Assembly (NCBI GenBank): GCA_937885475.1
Contig: CAKZZR010000143.1
Location: 1 to 28,305, forward strand
Direction: 5' to 3'
DNA length: 28,305 bases
Source of the DNA: an uncultured Treponema sp.
GTDB lineage: Bacteria > Spirochaetota > Spirochaetia > Treponematales > Treponemataceae
Shown: piece by piece, positions 13,275 to 22,170 of the stretch
Layout: each line of letters begins with the position of its first letter
How positions within the stretch are numbered: the stretch's first letter is position 1
The notes under the pieces: model-generated
The model's database searches: none
Told to the model about the DNA's origin: nothing
The model's input: the letters and a program-made list of their open reading frames with translations, nothing else
Translations under genes and position numbers: made by a program

Positions 13275-15284
13275 ATGGCTGACAAAAAAGATTCAAAAAA
13301 AGACGACAACGAATTTGACCCGTACAACTTTTTTAAATTGGCAGAATCAGATAATAAAAAAGACGGCAATAACAACAAAAAAAAGCGCTTTCCTTTCTGG
13401 GGCGTCATGATTTTCATCCTCATTCTTCTTTCCATTGCAGACATCCTGTTCATGGGAAAGGGAAACGTTTCCATCGAATTCTCAAAGTTCAAGGCACTCG
13501 TTGAAAGCGGAGAGATTCAGGAGGTCGAGATTGGCGATTCCTATTACCTTGGCTATGGGCCGGAGATAATCACCGACACATCGGGCGCCAAGGGAATCGC
13601 TCTGTTCAAACCGGAGCAGAAGACTCGCAAGACCTACCGCACCGCTGGCTACCCCATGAACAGCTTCATCGAGCTGCTGGATGAGAAGGGCGTAACCTAC
13701 AAATTTGTTGAGAAGCAGAACAACTATATCATTTCCCTTATTATGAACATGGTGATTCCGTTCGGACTCATCCTGCTGGTTTATTTCCTTATTTTCCGCA
13801 AGATGACCGGTGGAGCTGGCGGCGGAATGGGCAGCATTTTTGGTGCCGGACAGTCCCGCGCAAAGGCAGTTGAGGAAGGAAAGGTAAAGACGCGCTTTGC
13901 GGACGTTGCCGGCGTTGACGATGCAAAGGATGAGCTTGTTGAGGTAGTTGACTTTTTGAAGGAGCCTAAAAAATACACCGAAATCGGCGGAAAAATTCCA
14001 AAGGGAGTTCTTTTGGTGGGACCGCCGGGAACCGGTAAGACGCTGCTTGCCCGCGCCGTTGCAGGAGAGGCTGGCGTTCCGTTCTTCAGCATTTCTGGCT
14101 CTGACTTTGTTGAGATGTTCGTAGGTGTGGGCGCAAGCCGTGTGCGCGACCTGTTCAAGCAGGCACGCGAAAAGGCACCGTGCATTGTGTTTATAGACGA
14201 GATTGACGCGCTTGGAAAGAGCCGCATGAACGGCTTTGGCGGCGGAAACGACGAGCGCGAGCAAACCCTGAACCAGCTGCTTGTGGAGATGGACGGCTTT
14301 GAGAACGAGAAAGGTCTTATCATTCTTGCGGCAACAAACCGTGCGGACATCCTTGACCCAGCGTTGCTCCGTCCGGGACGCTTTGACCGCCAGGTTCCTG
14401 TAGAAAAACCTGACGTCAAGGGACGCGAGGAAATCCTTCGCATTCACGCAAAGAACGTAAAGCTTGACAGCGATGTTGACTTTACCTCCATTGCCCACGG
14501 AACCACCGGCTTTGCGGGCGCAGACCTTGCCAACGTCGTGAACGAGGCGGCGCTGCTTGCCGTACGCAACAAGCGCAAGAAGGTTACGATGGAGGACTTT
14601 AACGAGGCGATTGACAAGGTAAGCATTGGACTTAAGAAAAAAAGCCGCAAGGACAACAAAAAGGAGATGCGCCTTGTTTCCGTGCATGAGACGGGACACG
14701 CGCTCGTTGCGGCATTCACGCCGGAGCATGAGCCTGTGAACAAGATTACCGTCGTTCCGCGAAGCCATGGCGTTGGCGGCTTTACGCAGTACCGCGAGGC
14801 AGAGGAAAAGAATTTCATGACCCGCAAGGATCTTATAAACGAGGTTGATTCCCTTATGGGCGGAAGAGCCGCCGAGGAAATCATGCTTGACGACATCTCA
14901 ACCGGGGCCTCTAACGACATCGCCCGTGCTACGGAAATCGTAAAGAGCATGATAACTGACTTTGGTATGAGCGAGAAGTTCCGTAACATGACGCTTGGAA
15001 AGGGTGTCCTTGGTAACCGCGGGGGCGAGCCGAACCTTGTGCGCGAATTCAGTGAGGATACGCAGAAGTACATAGACGAGGAAATTGCCCGCATCATGGA
15101 CGAGCGCTATTCCTACGTAAAGAACCTTTTGTCTGAGCATAAGGATTTGCTTGACTTCATTGCAAACCGGTTGCTGGAAATAGAGACGATGGAAGGCAAG
15201 GAATTCTACGACATAGTGCACGGAGAGGCGCATTGCCGAATCCTTGCTTCCCCGGAAAATGTGGAAAACTCTGTTGAAGAATAA
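13275..15284 (+). CDS. ftsH: ATP-dependent zinc metalloprotease FtsH
   Basis: 669 residues. Membrane-anchored AAA+ protease degrading misfolded membrane proteins and short-lived regulators. Order: Lys/Asp-rich N-terminal tail, first membrane helix (about 38-56), periplasmic domain, second helix (about 152-172), AAA+ module with Walker A GPPGTGKT (249-256), Walker B IVFIDEID and the second region of homology (ATNRADILDPALLRPGRFD), then the peptidase domain with zinc motif HETGH (471-475). The usual motif is HEAGH; Ala-to-Thr leaves both His ligands and the catalytic Glu. The N-terminal tail of about 35 charged residues is longer than in E. coli FtsH. The stop lies just upstream of the next gene, whose -35 box sits inside the ftsH 3' end. 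Confidence 0.97.
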   Translation: MADKKDSKKDDNEFDPYNFFKLAESDNKKDGNNNKKKRFPFWGVMIFILILLSIADILFMGKGNVSIEFSKFKALVESGEIQEVEIGDSYYLGYGPEIITDTSGAKGIALFKPEQKTRKTYRTAGYPMNSFIELLDEKGVTYKFVEKQNNYIISLIMNMVIPFGLILLVYFLIFRKMTGGAGGGMGSIFGAGQSRAKAVEEGKVKTRFADVAGVDDAKDELVEVVDFLKEPKKYTEIGGKIPKGVLLVGPPGTGKTLLARAVAGEAGVPFFSISGSDFVEMFVGVGASRVRDLFKQAREKAPCIVFIDEIDALGKSRMNGFGGGNDEREQTLNQLLVEMDGFENEKGLIILAATNRADILDPALLRPGRFDRQVPVEKPDVKGREEILRIHAKNVKLDSDVDFTSIAHGTTGFAGADLANVVNEAALLAVRNKRKKVTMEDFNEAIDKVSIGLKKKSRKDNKKEMRLVSVHETGHALVAAFTPEHEPVNKITVVPRSHGVGGFTQYREAEEKNFMTRKDLINEVDSLMGGRAAEEIMLDDISTGASNDIARATEIVKSMITDFGMSEKFRNMTLGKGVLGNRGGEPNLVREFSEDTQKYIDEEIARIMDERYSYVKNLLSEHKDLLDFIANRLLEIETMEGKEFYDIVHGEAHCRILASPENVENSVEE

Positions 15285-15302
15285 TTCTACTTATAATATA
15301 CT
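15274..15302 (+). promoter_or_regulatory. promoter of the lolA-like gene, predicted leaderless
   Basis: TTGAAG (15274-15279, inside the end of ftsH), 17 nt, TATACT (15297-15302), then 7 nt (AGTTTTT) to ATG 15310. An overlapping TATAAT at 15292-15297 is a second possible -10. No Shine-Dalgarno site. Confidence 0.55.
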
Positions 15303-15309
15303 AGTTTTT

Positions 15310-15987
15310 ATGAAAAAAATGGTTCGATTTTTTGCCGTCGGAATGCTTCTTTTCTGTTCTGCTTCCGCGTTTTTTGCTCAGGGAATCACGACGGCGAGCG
15401 CATATTTTAAGACGGTTTCTGACTATTATGCGAACTTAAAGGATTATGAGGCGGACTTTGAGATAAAGGTCGACAAGCAGGAGATGAGCGGCAAGGTTTC
15501 GTACAAGCGCCCCAATCTTCTGCGCATGGATTTTTCTGTGCCGGAGGAGCAGGTCATATGCTTTAACGGCGACATGCTTACGGTCTATCTTCCCGATGCG
15601 GCAGCCGTCCTTCAGCAGTCGGTAAAGGGCGAGGGCAATGCCGCTACGCTTGCAACTGCCAGCGGACTTTCGCTCATGTCGCGCTACTACACCGTTTCTT
15701 ACGAGGTAGGACAGGAGCCTGTTCCGCTTGAGAATGGCTCCACAGAAAAGGTCGTCAACCTGCTTTTGAGCCGCCGCAACACGTCAGAGGCGTTCAGTCT
15801 CATAAAATTGGCTATAAATGCCGAAACAAAGCTTATCCGCCGGGTGGAGGCTGTAACCACGCGCGGCGAGACGTTCACGTTCAATTTCACAGACTACAAA
15901 TTGAATCAGGACTTGACCGACCAGCGGTTCATTTATGACCCGCCGTCTTCTGCAAATAATTACAATAACTTCTTGTTTTCGGAGTAG
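15310..15987 (+). CDS. lolA: LolA-like outer-membrane lipoprotein carrier
   Basis: 225 residues from ATG 15310; an in-frame start at 15244 would lie within ftsH and precede the signal peptide awkwardly. An N-terminal signal peptide (MKKMVRFFAVGMLLFCSASA...) is followed by a LolA-type half-barrel pattern: YYANLKDYEADFEIKV, SGKVSYKRPNLLRMDF, a central hydrophobic lid helix, and FNFTDYKLNQDLTDQRFIYD at the C-terminus. By family, it carries lipoproteins across the periplasm from the LolCDE exporter to the outer membrane. Family divergence is high, so LolA-like is safer than a firm orthology claim. Followed 6 nt later by rodZ. Confidence 0.75.
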   Translation: MKKMVRFFAVGMLLFCSASAFFAQGITTASAYFKTVSDYYANLKDYEADFEIKVDKQEMSGKVSYKRPNLLRMDFSVPEEQVICFNGDMLTVYLPDAAAVLQQSVKGEGNAATLATASGLSLMSRYYTVSYEVGQEPVPLENGSTEKVVNLLLSRRNTSEAFSLIKLAINAETKLIRRVEAVTTRGETFTFNFTDYKLNQDLTDQRFIYDPPSSANNYNNFLFSE

Positions 15988-15993
15988 ACTCAG

Positions 15994-17085
15994 ATGGATA
16001 GTTATGGAGAACTGCTGAAAAATGCCCGCGAGGCTCGGAATCTCGACTTGGATTCTGCCGCCAGAGAAACGTCCATCGCGCTTTCTTTTATAAAGGGACT
16101 TGAGGAGGAGGACACGTCGGCTTTTCCGGGTGAAGCCTATATGCTGGGCTTCATGCGTAACTACGCTGAATTCCTTAATGTCCGTCCCGACACCGTTCTG
16201 AATCTGTACCGCGCAAAAAAATTGCAGGAATCACCTGTTCCAGAAGGGCTTATCGTTCATGAGAAGCCGTGGTTTTTCTGGCCGATAATCCTTACGTCGT
16301 CATTTGCGGCGCTTGCGGCGATTTTTGTGGTTCTGTACATTTTTGTATTCTCTAAAAAAACGGTTGACGACAGCGAGATTGTGCTTGATAAGAACGTAAC
16401 CGTGCGCAAGTACGAGCTTACCGACAAGGCGTTCAACGGACGGCTGTATGTGGGCGACCAGATTCTGTATCCGGCAAAAAACGGAAACGTGGTGCTTACC
16501 GTAAGCAGTACGTCCGGCTCGTTCGGCTTGCAGTGTCCGGTGGGAACGCTCTATATGGATTTGGCAGAGGAAACCGAGCTTGACATTGACGGCGACACCC
16601 TTTCTGATATGATTGTATACGTGTACGACGTTTCTGCAACGGATTCTTCCCGCGGTGCGGAGGTGCGTATGCTCAAGCGAGGCGAGGGCTTCTATATTGC
16701 CACCGGCACTACGAACACGGATGAAATTCCGTTCTCCTCTGAGATTGCGTCAAATCACAAGCAGCACGTCCTGTTTGAGGACAACCGCGCGTATCCGTTC
16801 ACGCTTAACGGTAGTTTCCGCGGTTCATGTGAATTCCGCTATCGCATTGACCGTCGCGACCCTGTGGAAAGCTACTTTACCAGTGGCGAGGTTTTTACGA
16901 TGACGGCGAACAACGGAATCCGCCTGTGGATGGGCAATTGTAACACGCTTAAGATTTCCATTGTAGCCGATTCCAAGAACTACGACCTTGAGATTGGTAA
17001 GGCAGGACAGGTTCTTGTTGAGGACATCAAGTGGATTAAGGATACGGACGGAAAATACAAGCTGGTGGTTATCGAACTTGACTAA
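15994..17085 (+). CDS. rodZ: RodZ-like cell-shape protein (HTH, one membrane helix, periplasmic domain)
   Basis: 363 residues. Residues 1-70 form the Xre-like helix-turn-helix of RodZ (GELLKNAREARNLDLDSAAR, FIKGLEEED, FPGEAYMLGFMRNYAEFL), which in RodZ binds MreB rather than DNA. A single membrane helix follows at about 92-117 (FFWPIILTSSFAALAAIFVV), then about 245 periplasmic residues. That region contains an acidic loop (DIDGDTLSD, about residue 193) similar to one in the pallilysin-related protein. By family it links the MreB cytoskeleton to wall synthesis. GGAG at 15981-15984 sits 9 nt before the ATG. Its last codons contain the rimO start. Confidence 0.8.
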   Translation: MDSYGELLKNAREARNLDLDSAARETSIALSFIKGLEEEDTSAFPGEAYMLGFMRNYAEFLNVRPDTVLNLYRAKKLQESPVPEGLIVHEKPWFFWPIILTSSFAALAAIFVVLYIFVFSKKTVDDSEIVLDKNVTVRKYELTDKAFNGRLYVGDQILYPAKNGNVVLTVSSTSGSFGLQCPVGTLYMDLAEETELDIDGDTLSDMIVYVYDVSATDSSRGAEVRMLKRGEGFYIATGTTNTDEIPFSSEIASNHKQHVLFEDNRAYPFTLNGSFRGSCEFRYRIDRRDPVESYFTSGEVFTMTANNGIRLWMGNCNTLKISIVADSKNYDLEIGKAGQVLVEDIKWIKDTDGKYKLVVIELD

Positions 17086-18520
17086 ATTTTTTATTGACCA
17101 GCACGGATGTGCAAAGAATCAGGTTGACGGTGAGCTTATCATAAGCCGCCTCATTGAAACCGGGCTTGAGCAGACGCTTGAGCCGTCTGAGGCGGATTTT
17201 ATCATCGTCAATTCCTGCGGCTTTATTGAAAGCGCAAAAAAAGAATCGCTTGATGCGGTGTATTCCGCGCGAAAGAATTATCCACATGCAAAAATTTTAT
17301 TGACGGGCTGTCTTGCCGAACGCTACGCCCAGACCTTGAAGGACGCATTGCCGGAGGCTGATGCCATCTTTGGAAACGGAAACCTCAGCAAAATTGCGGA
17401 GACCGTGCGGAACATGCTTGCGGGCGGCCGACCGGTGGAGGTGTACGCGCAGGAAGGCGTGTGCGCCGGAGAACGCAACGTCATTCTTTCGTACCGTGGA
17501 AGCGCCTTTGTAAAGATTACGGAAGGCTGCTCAAATCATTGCTCGTTCTGTGCGATTCCTGTTATACGCGGCGAGCTGAGGAGCCGCCCTGCGGATTCAA
17601 TCATACAGGAAATGCAGTCGTTGCTTGCGCGCGGCATCGTTGAATTCAACCTCATCGGGCAGGATTTGGCGGCGTACGGCACCGGTGCGGCAGATTTTGA
17701 TGCAGACGGGCGTTCCCTTGTGATTGACGGCGACACGGCAAAGTCTGCGCTATGCCGTCTTTTTGAAAAAATAAGCGCCTTGGACGGCAATTTTGTCGTG
17801 CGTCCGCTGTACATTCACCCTGATCATTTTAATACTGACATTCTTGACGTAATGAAGGGCGACAGTCGCTTTCTTCCGTATTTTGACATTCCGTTCCAGA
17901 GCGGTGATGACCAAATCATTCATAGGATGAACCGGCGCGGAACTTTTGAGCGCTATGCCGCCCTTGTTGACTCAATCCGCCGCGTGTTTCCTGATGCGGC
18001 GCTCCGAACGACCTTTTTAACTGGCTTTCCTGGTGAGACAGATGAAAATGCGGAAAATACCGTGCGCTTCCTTAAGACGATAAAAAGCGACTGGTCGGGT
18101 TGCTTTCCGTACAGCCGTGAGGAGGACACTCCCGCCTATGACTTAAAGAGGCGCGTTCCGGCAAAGCTTGCAAAGGCTCGCGCTGACCGCCTTTGCGCCG
18201 TTCAGGCGGAGCTTACGCGCGAATCCCTTGAGCGCAGGGTAGGCAACGAGTACGACGTTCTGATTGAGGAAGTTGTTGAGGGCGACGAGGGTCTTGCAAT
18301 CGGCAGGGCGTGGTTTCAGGCACCGGACGTTGACGGCAGCGTGGTCGTACGCTATGAGAAGGACGTTGGAACGGAAAAGGATTTTGTTCTTCCCGGCCGT
18401 TTTGTGCGCGTAAAAATCCTTTCCTCAAGCGACGTTGACCTGGACGGCGTTTTTGTTGCTGATTCTGAGCTTAACCGTGGCGTTCCTGCTTCCACCATGC
18501 GCTTTGCGACGGACGCATAG
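17078..18520 (+). CDS. rimO: ribosomal protein S12 methylthiotransferase RimO
   Basis: 480 residues. Radical-SAM enzyme that methylthiolates an Asp of ribosomal protein S12. The N-terminal UPF0004 domain has three cluster cysteines (C11 in HGCAKNQVD, C47 in VNSCGF, C78 in LTGC). The radical-SAM cluster is C151-x3-C155-x2-C158 (GCSNHCSFC). A TRAM-like domain ends the protein. VNSCGFIESAKKESLD favours RimO over MiaB. I chose TTG 17078 because translation then begins MTKFFIDQHGC, the conserved family start; upstream in-frame sequence is rodZ read in another frame. It overlaps rodZ by 8 bp with GGTGG about 10 nt upstream. A segment of about 20 residues after LIGQDLAAYGTG is longer than usual. Confidence 0.92.
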   Translation: MTKFFIDQHGCAKNQVDGELIISRLIETGLEQTLEPSEADFIIVNSCGFIESAKKESLDAVYSARKNYPHAKILLTGCLAERYAQTLKDALPEADAIFGNGNLSKIAETVRNMLAGGRPVEVYAQEGVCAGERNVILSYRGSAFVKITEGCSNHCSFCAIPVIRGELRSRPADSIIQEMQSLLARGIVEFNLIGQDLAAYGTGAADFDADGRSLVIDGDTAKSALCRLFEKISALDGNFVVRPLYIHPDHFNTDILDVMKGDSRFLPYFDIPFQSGDDQIIHRMNRRGTFERYAALVDSIRRVFPDAALRTTFLTGFPGETDENAENTVRFLKTIKSDWSGCFPYSREEDTPAYDLKRRVPAKLAKARADRLCAVQAELTRESLERRVGNEYDVLIEEVVEGDEGLAIGRAWFQAPDVDGSVVVRYEKDVGTEKDFVLPGRFVRVKILSSSDVDLDGVFVADSELNRGVPASTMRFATDA

Positions 18521-18528
18521 GAGCGCTC

Positions 18529-20787
18529 ATGGCATACGAATATCTTGAGACCCTGAACCCGGAGCAGACGGAGGCCGTCGTTCATTCCGGCTCACCGCTG
18601 TTGATTCTTGCGGGGGCAGGCTCCGGAAAAACGCGCGTCATCACCACAAAAATTGCCTATCTCATTCAGCACGAGAATATCCAGCCGTGGCAGATTCTGG
18701 CGGTTACGTTCACAAAAAAGGCGGCAAATGAGATGCGCGAGCGGGCGGTAAATCTTGAGCCGCTTGCCGCGGATTCAATGATAAAGACGTTCCATTCGTT
18801 CGGTGCGTGGTTTTTGCGCCGCTATAGCCAGGAAGCCGGGCTTGACGCCAATTTTACGGTGTACGATGACGATGATTCCGCGAGCCTTTTGATGAAGGCT
18901 GTTCCGCAGATGACAAAAAAGCAGGCTAATGCCGTTGCTCATAAAATTTCGCTCTGCAAGGATTTTTGCCTTACGCCGGACGATGATTTGAGCGAATTTG
19001 ATTCGGACGGTTCCTTGCCGGAGCTGTACGCCGCCTATGAGAAGCGCCTTAAGCTTAGCGGAAACGCGGATTTTGGCGACCTTATCATGAAGCCGGTACA
19101 GGTTCTGAATTCCAATGCCGAGATTCGCCGTCAGATGCAGCACCGCTTTCGCGTGATTATGGTGGACGAGTACCAGGATTCCAACGTGGCGCAGTTCCGG
19201 CTTTTGCAGGCGCTGAGCGGCGTTGAGGAAAACAGCGGAACATATGTCTGCGTAGTCGGCGACGATGACCAGTCCATCTATAAATTCCGGGGAGCCGAGG
19301 TGCGCAATATCCTTGACTTCTCGCGGTATTTTTCAGGAACAGAGCTTATCCGCCTTGAAAAAAACTACCGCTCAATGGGAAAGATTCTTGCCGCCGCCGA
19401 TGCCGTCGTGCGGAACAATGCCGACCGGCTTGGAAAGACGCTTGTTGCCCAGCGCGGCGAAGGTTCGCTTCCGCTGCTCGTTTTTATGGAAAATCAGGAC
19501 GATGAGGCGCGGTTCTGTGCGTCGCTCATCAGTCAGGCGGTGGAATCCGGCGCGCACTACAGCGATTTTGCCGTGCTGTACCGCACGAACGCCCAGTCGC
19601 TTGGCTTTGAGAGCGAATTTTTGCACCGCCACATTCCGTATGCGGTGGTCGGCTCGCTGAAATTTTACGAGCGCGAGGAAATCAAGGATACGCTTGCCTA
19701 TCTTGCGCTTTTGGCAAATCCCCGCAATGAGCTTGCGTTTCAGAGAGTGGTTAACAAACCTGCCCGTGGAGTGGGAGAAAAGACGCAGGAAAAAATCATT
19801 CAGACGGCGCATGACACGGCAGGCGCTCTTATCGAGGATTTGAGCCTTGTTTCTACTGCGGAAGCGTGTTCAGAATCCCTGAGTAAAAAAGCAAAGGAAG
19901 GAATCAAGGAATTTTGCGGTTTGATGAACGGTCTTGCCCAGATGCTGCGTGAAAGGTCCGAGGCGGCAGAGGACGCGGAAGACGAGGCGACGACTGCGAC
20001 GACAGAGGAAACGGCGGAAGGCGGCGAGCGGCTGAGCGTTTTTATTCAGAAGTTGATTGACGATTCTGGGCTTGCCGAATACCACCGCGCGCAGGACGAG
20101 GCTGACGGCACCTCCCGCGTGGCGAATATGGACGAGCTTGTGAACAACGCGGTACTGTATCCGTGTACGGCACAGGGGTTGCTTGATTTTTTGGATGCGA
20201 TAGAGCTTGACCGAGCGCTTGCAACTGAATCCGAGGAGGGGGCGGACAGCGTTACGCTCATAACGCTGCATAACACGAAGGGCTTGGAATTTCCGCGCGT
20301 CATAATCACCGGGCTGGAGAATGGCATTTTTCCGCGTGAGGACAAAATCGGCGGAGATTTGGAGGAGGAGCGCCGTCTTTTTTACGTGGGAATCACCCGC
20401 GCAAAGGACGAGCTGTACATAACCAGCTGCGCGCACCGGCGCTTGTATGGGCGTACCGAGGCGATGATGCCGAGCCGCTTTTTGATTGAGGCGGGCGACG
20501 TGTTCAAGGTGATGGGCAACGTGCCGCTTTTGTACCGCTACGGCGGCAAGGCGGGGGCATACGGCGTTGACGGCGCGGGCGCGGAGGACGACGGTCCGAA
20601 GGCAGAAATTCTGCGTAAATACGCAAAGGGCGTGTGCATCTATCATGACGACTACGGCTACGGGCAGATTGTGTCCAGCAGTGCCGACAGCGGCGAGGCG
20701 GTCATCACCGTTCAGTTTGAAAGCGGACAAAAAAAGAAATTCCTCCCCGAATTCCAAAGCCGCAGCTTGCAGATAATAAAAGACTGA
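18529..20787 (+). CDS. pcrA: UvrD/PcrA-type superfamily 1A DNA helicase
   Basis: 752 residues. 3'-5' helicase for nucleotide excision repair and clearing of replication blocks. Motifs in order: Q motif region (LNPEQTEAVV), Walker A AGAGSGKT (28-35), AVTFTKKAANEMRER, Walker B DEYQDSN, GDDDQSIYKFRGA, LEKNYRS, TLHNTKGLEFPRVIITGLE, and FYVGITRAKDELYIT. The C-terminus has a small Tudor-like domain (DDYGYGQIVSS...VQFESGQKKKF). An acidic Ala/Glu/Thr-rich insert (about 480-505) is a local oddity in the 2B region. AGGAG (18519-18523) overlaps the rimO stop and lies 5 nt before the ATG. Confidence 0.95.
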   Translation: MAYEYLETLNPEQTEAVVHSGSPLLILAGAGSGKTRVITTKIAYLIQHENIQPWQILAVTFTKKAANEMRERAVNLEPLAADSMIKTFHSFGAWFLRRYSQEAGLDANFTVYDDDDSASLLMKAVPQMTKKQANAVAHKISLCKDFCLTPDDDLSEFDSDGSLPELYAAYEKRLKLSGNADFGDLIMKPVQVLNSNAEIRRQMQHRFRVIMVDEYQDSNVAQFRLLQALSGVEENSGTYVCVVGDDDQSIYKFRGAEVRNILDFSRYFSGTELIRLEKNYRSMGKILAAADAVVRNNADRLGKTLVAQRGEGSLPLLVFMENQDDEARFCASLISQAVESGAHYSDFAVLYRTNAQSLGFESEFLHRHIPYAVVGSLKFYEREEIKDTLAYLALLANPRNELAFQRVVNKPARGVGEKTQEKIIQTAHDTAGALIEDLSLVSTAEACSESLSKKAKEGIKEFCGLMNGLAQMLRERSEAAEDAEDEATTATTEETAEGGERLSVFIQKLIDDSGLAEYHRAQDEADGTSRVANMDELVNNAVLYPCTAQGLLDFLDAIELDRALATESEEGADSVTLITLHNTKGLEFPRVIITGLENGIFPREDKIGGDLEEERRLFYVGITRAKDELYITSCAHRRLYGRTEAMMPSRFLIEAGDVFKVMGNVPLLYRYGGKAGAYGVDGAGAEDDGPKAEILRKYAKGVCIYHDDYGYGQIVSSSADSGEAVITVQFESGQKKKFLPEFQSRSLQIIKD

Positions 20788-20792
20788 ACGGC

Positions 20793-21035
20793 AAGCGAAT
20801 TAATTCCATGGAAATCAATTTTTGGTGTATAGGTATTAAAAAAATAGCTTCCAGTCGAAGTTCATCCTTCAAAACCGCATGCTAGCATGCTACACGCATT
20901 TTTGTCTTGGAACTTATAAAGTTTGCCGCTTACGCGGCAGCAAAAATGGGTGTTTTTGAAGTCTGCAACTTCTCCTTTGCGCTATTTTTTTTTCTATATG
21001 TCTTCAAAAAATTGATTTCCATGTATAATTCGCTT
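20793..21035. repeat. inverted repeat enclosing structured repeat copy B
   Basis: Arms at 20793-20823 and 21006-21035 share AAGCGAATTA and then CATGGAAATCAATTTTT (17 perfect bases) as inverted copies, with a 2-4 nt offset between the two blocks. The pair lies immediately outside copy B, so the two palindromes are concentric. The pcrA-UPF0164 gap of 318 nt is almost entirely this nested structure. It may include the pcrA terminator. Confidence 0.7.
20839..20990 (-). repeat. structured dispersed repeat, copy B
   Basis: 152 nt with the same ends as copy A (AAAAAATAGC and GCTATTTTTT), in the opposite orientation. Read on the minus strand, it shares with copy A the unpaired motifs GCGCAAAGGAG near the 5' end and TCGACTGGAAGC near the 3' end, plus GCGTGTAGCA in the middle. 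The stems differ but still pair: AACTTC/GAAGTT-type (20857-20862, 20967-20972), CTTCAAAA/TTTTGAAG (20867-20874, 20954-20961), ACAC..ATTTTTG/CAAAAAT..GTGT (20892-20904, 20941-20953) and TGCCGC/GCGGCA (20924-20929, 20934-20939). In place of the long 3' hairpins of copy A it has a 14-nt palindrome, GCATGCTAGCATGC. Confidence 0.8.
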
Positions 21036-21060
21036 TCTAATAGAATAATAAATTCGTTTC

Positions 21061-21069
21061 TGCTATAAT
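21061..21069 (+). promoter_or_regulatory. extended -10 promoter of the UPF0164/OmpA pair
   Basis: TGC-TATAAT (21061-21069), an extended -10 element with a perfect hexamer. The -35 region (TAGAAT, 21041-21046) is weak, as is usual for extended -10 promoters. The leader is about 30 nt with AGAGAGG at 21094-21100, 5 nt before ATG 21106. Confidence 0.6.
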
Positions 21070-21105
21070 GATGCTACTATTCGTATTACACTAAGAGAGG
21101 TAGTA

Positions 21106-22158
21106 ATGAAACGATTTGGTTTAGCAATGGCTGCATTCGGCTTTGCAGCTTCTGTGTTTGCGTACAATCCTCCGGCCGGTGGTCAGAATTTGTACGGTAT
21201 TTCTGGTCCGAGGCAGCTTACATCTGCTTCTTCTGCAGCCGGTGGCGGTCTGTTTTTTGCCGATCCGGGTTCAATCGTATACAATCCGGCGTTGACTGCT
21301 TACGAGGATCGAATTCAGCTGGATTTTGATTTTTCTTATTTGGGCGACTTTGATGACGATTCCGGCGCTTCGTTCCAGACCGGGCTTATGGTTCCGATGA
21401 AAATGTTCGTTGCGACGGGCTTGGTGAACGGAACGTTCATTTCCAGTGAAGACATGGATTTGGGAAAATCCTTTACGGTAAAGGCTGGGCTTGCAAAGGA
21501 AATTACCAGCGCGCTGAGCGTTGGTGCTAACCTGTACACCGGCTTTTTGCTGAGCGACGGCGGCGACTGGGCGCTGGGCGCTGACCTTGGCGTTTTGTAC
21601 CGCCGCGAAACCTTTGGCTTTGCAAAGGACTTCCGCATTGGTGCGTCGCTTTTGAATTTGGGTAAGCCGTTCGGCGGCACGACCTACGGTGTTGACTGGT
21701 ACAACAAGGATAATGAGGAGCCGACGGAATCCGAATTCTTCCCGGCGCTCGCAACACTGCGTGCCGGTGCTGCTGCCGTTCTTTTTGAGAAGGGTGATCT
21801 TGCCGGCGGTGCTTCGTTTGATATTTCCGCTCCTGCGTTCATGGACCTTGCATTTGACCTGGGAATGCAGGTTTCCATAAAGGACACATTCTTTGTGAGC
21901 GTTGCCGAAACAATCGACATTCTTGAAATCTCGCAGAAATGCTACAACCTGATTCCTTCCATTGGAATCGGCGTAAAATTCAATCTTGCGGCAAACAACG
22001 CATATCTTGCAAGCCACAGCTGGGAAAACAGCGAGATGATGGCTTCCCTTGCATGGAAGCGCATGTACGGCGGAATCAACGCTATTTCCGGTGGCGCAAA
22101 TCTTAAGCTCGGCAAGCAGGACACAGACCCGCCGGTAATCCGCTTGTGGAACGAATAA
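21106..22158 (+). CDS. UPF0164-type outer-membrane beta-barrel protein
   Basis: 350 residues. The signal peptide (MKRFGLAMAAFGFAASVFA, cut before Y20) is followed by a FadL/PorV-like start: a Gly/Ser-rich segment, then GGLFFADPGSIVYNPALTA. Repeated amphipathic strands follow (FQTGLMVPMKMFVATGLVNG, LSVGANLYTGFLLSDG, DFRIGASLLNLGKPFGGTTY). This matches the UPF0164 group of treponemal outer-membrane proteins, some of which are modelled as FadL-like channels. It likely sits in the outer membrane; substrate or partner is unknown. The next gene starts 12 nt later and encodes a large OmpA-anchored protein, suggesting that the two function together. Confidence 0.75.
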   Translation: MKRFGLAMAAFGFAASVFAYNPPAGGQNLYGISGPRQLTSASSAAGGGLFFADPGSIVYNPALTAYEDRIQLDFDFSYLGDFDDDSGASFQTGLMVPMKMFVATGLVNGTFISSEDMDLGKSFTVKAGLAKEITSALSVGANLYTGFLLSDGGDWALGADLGVLYRRETFGFAKDFRIGASLLNLGKPFGGTTYGVDWYNKDNEEPTESEFFPALATLRAGAAAVLFEKGDLAGGASFDISAPAFMDLAFDLGMQVSIKDTFFVSVAETIDILEISQKCYNLIPSIGIGVKFNLAANNAYLASHSWENSEMMASLAWKRMYGGINAISGGANLKLGKQDTDPPVIRLWNE

Positions 22159-22170
22159 CAGGAGGCAATG

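Noticed and set aside
13482..14768. Long minus-strand open frame (428 codons) opposite ftsH
   Set aside because: It lies wholly inside ftsH, has no family features, is rich in residues expected from antisense reading, and lacks a start context.
19870..20757. Minus-strand open frame of 295 codons opposite pcrA
   Set aside because: It overlaps conserved helicase motifs on the plus strand and has no motif of its own.
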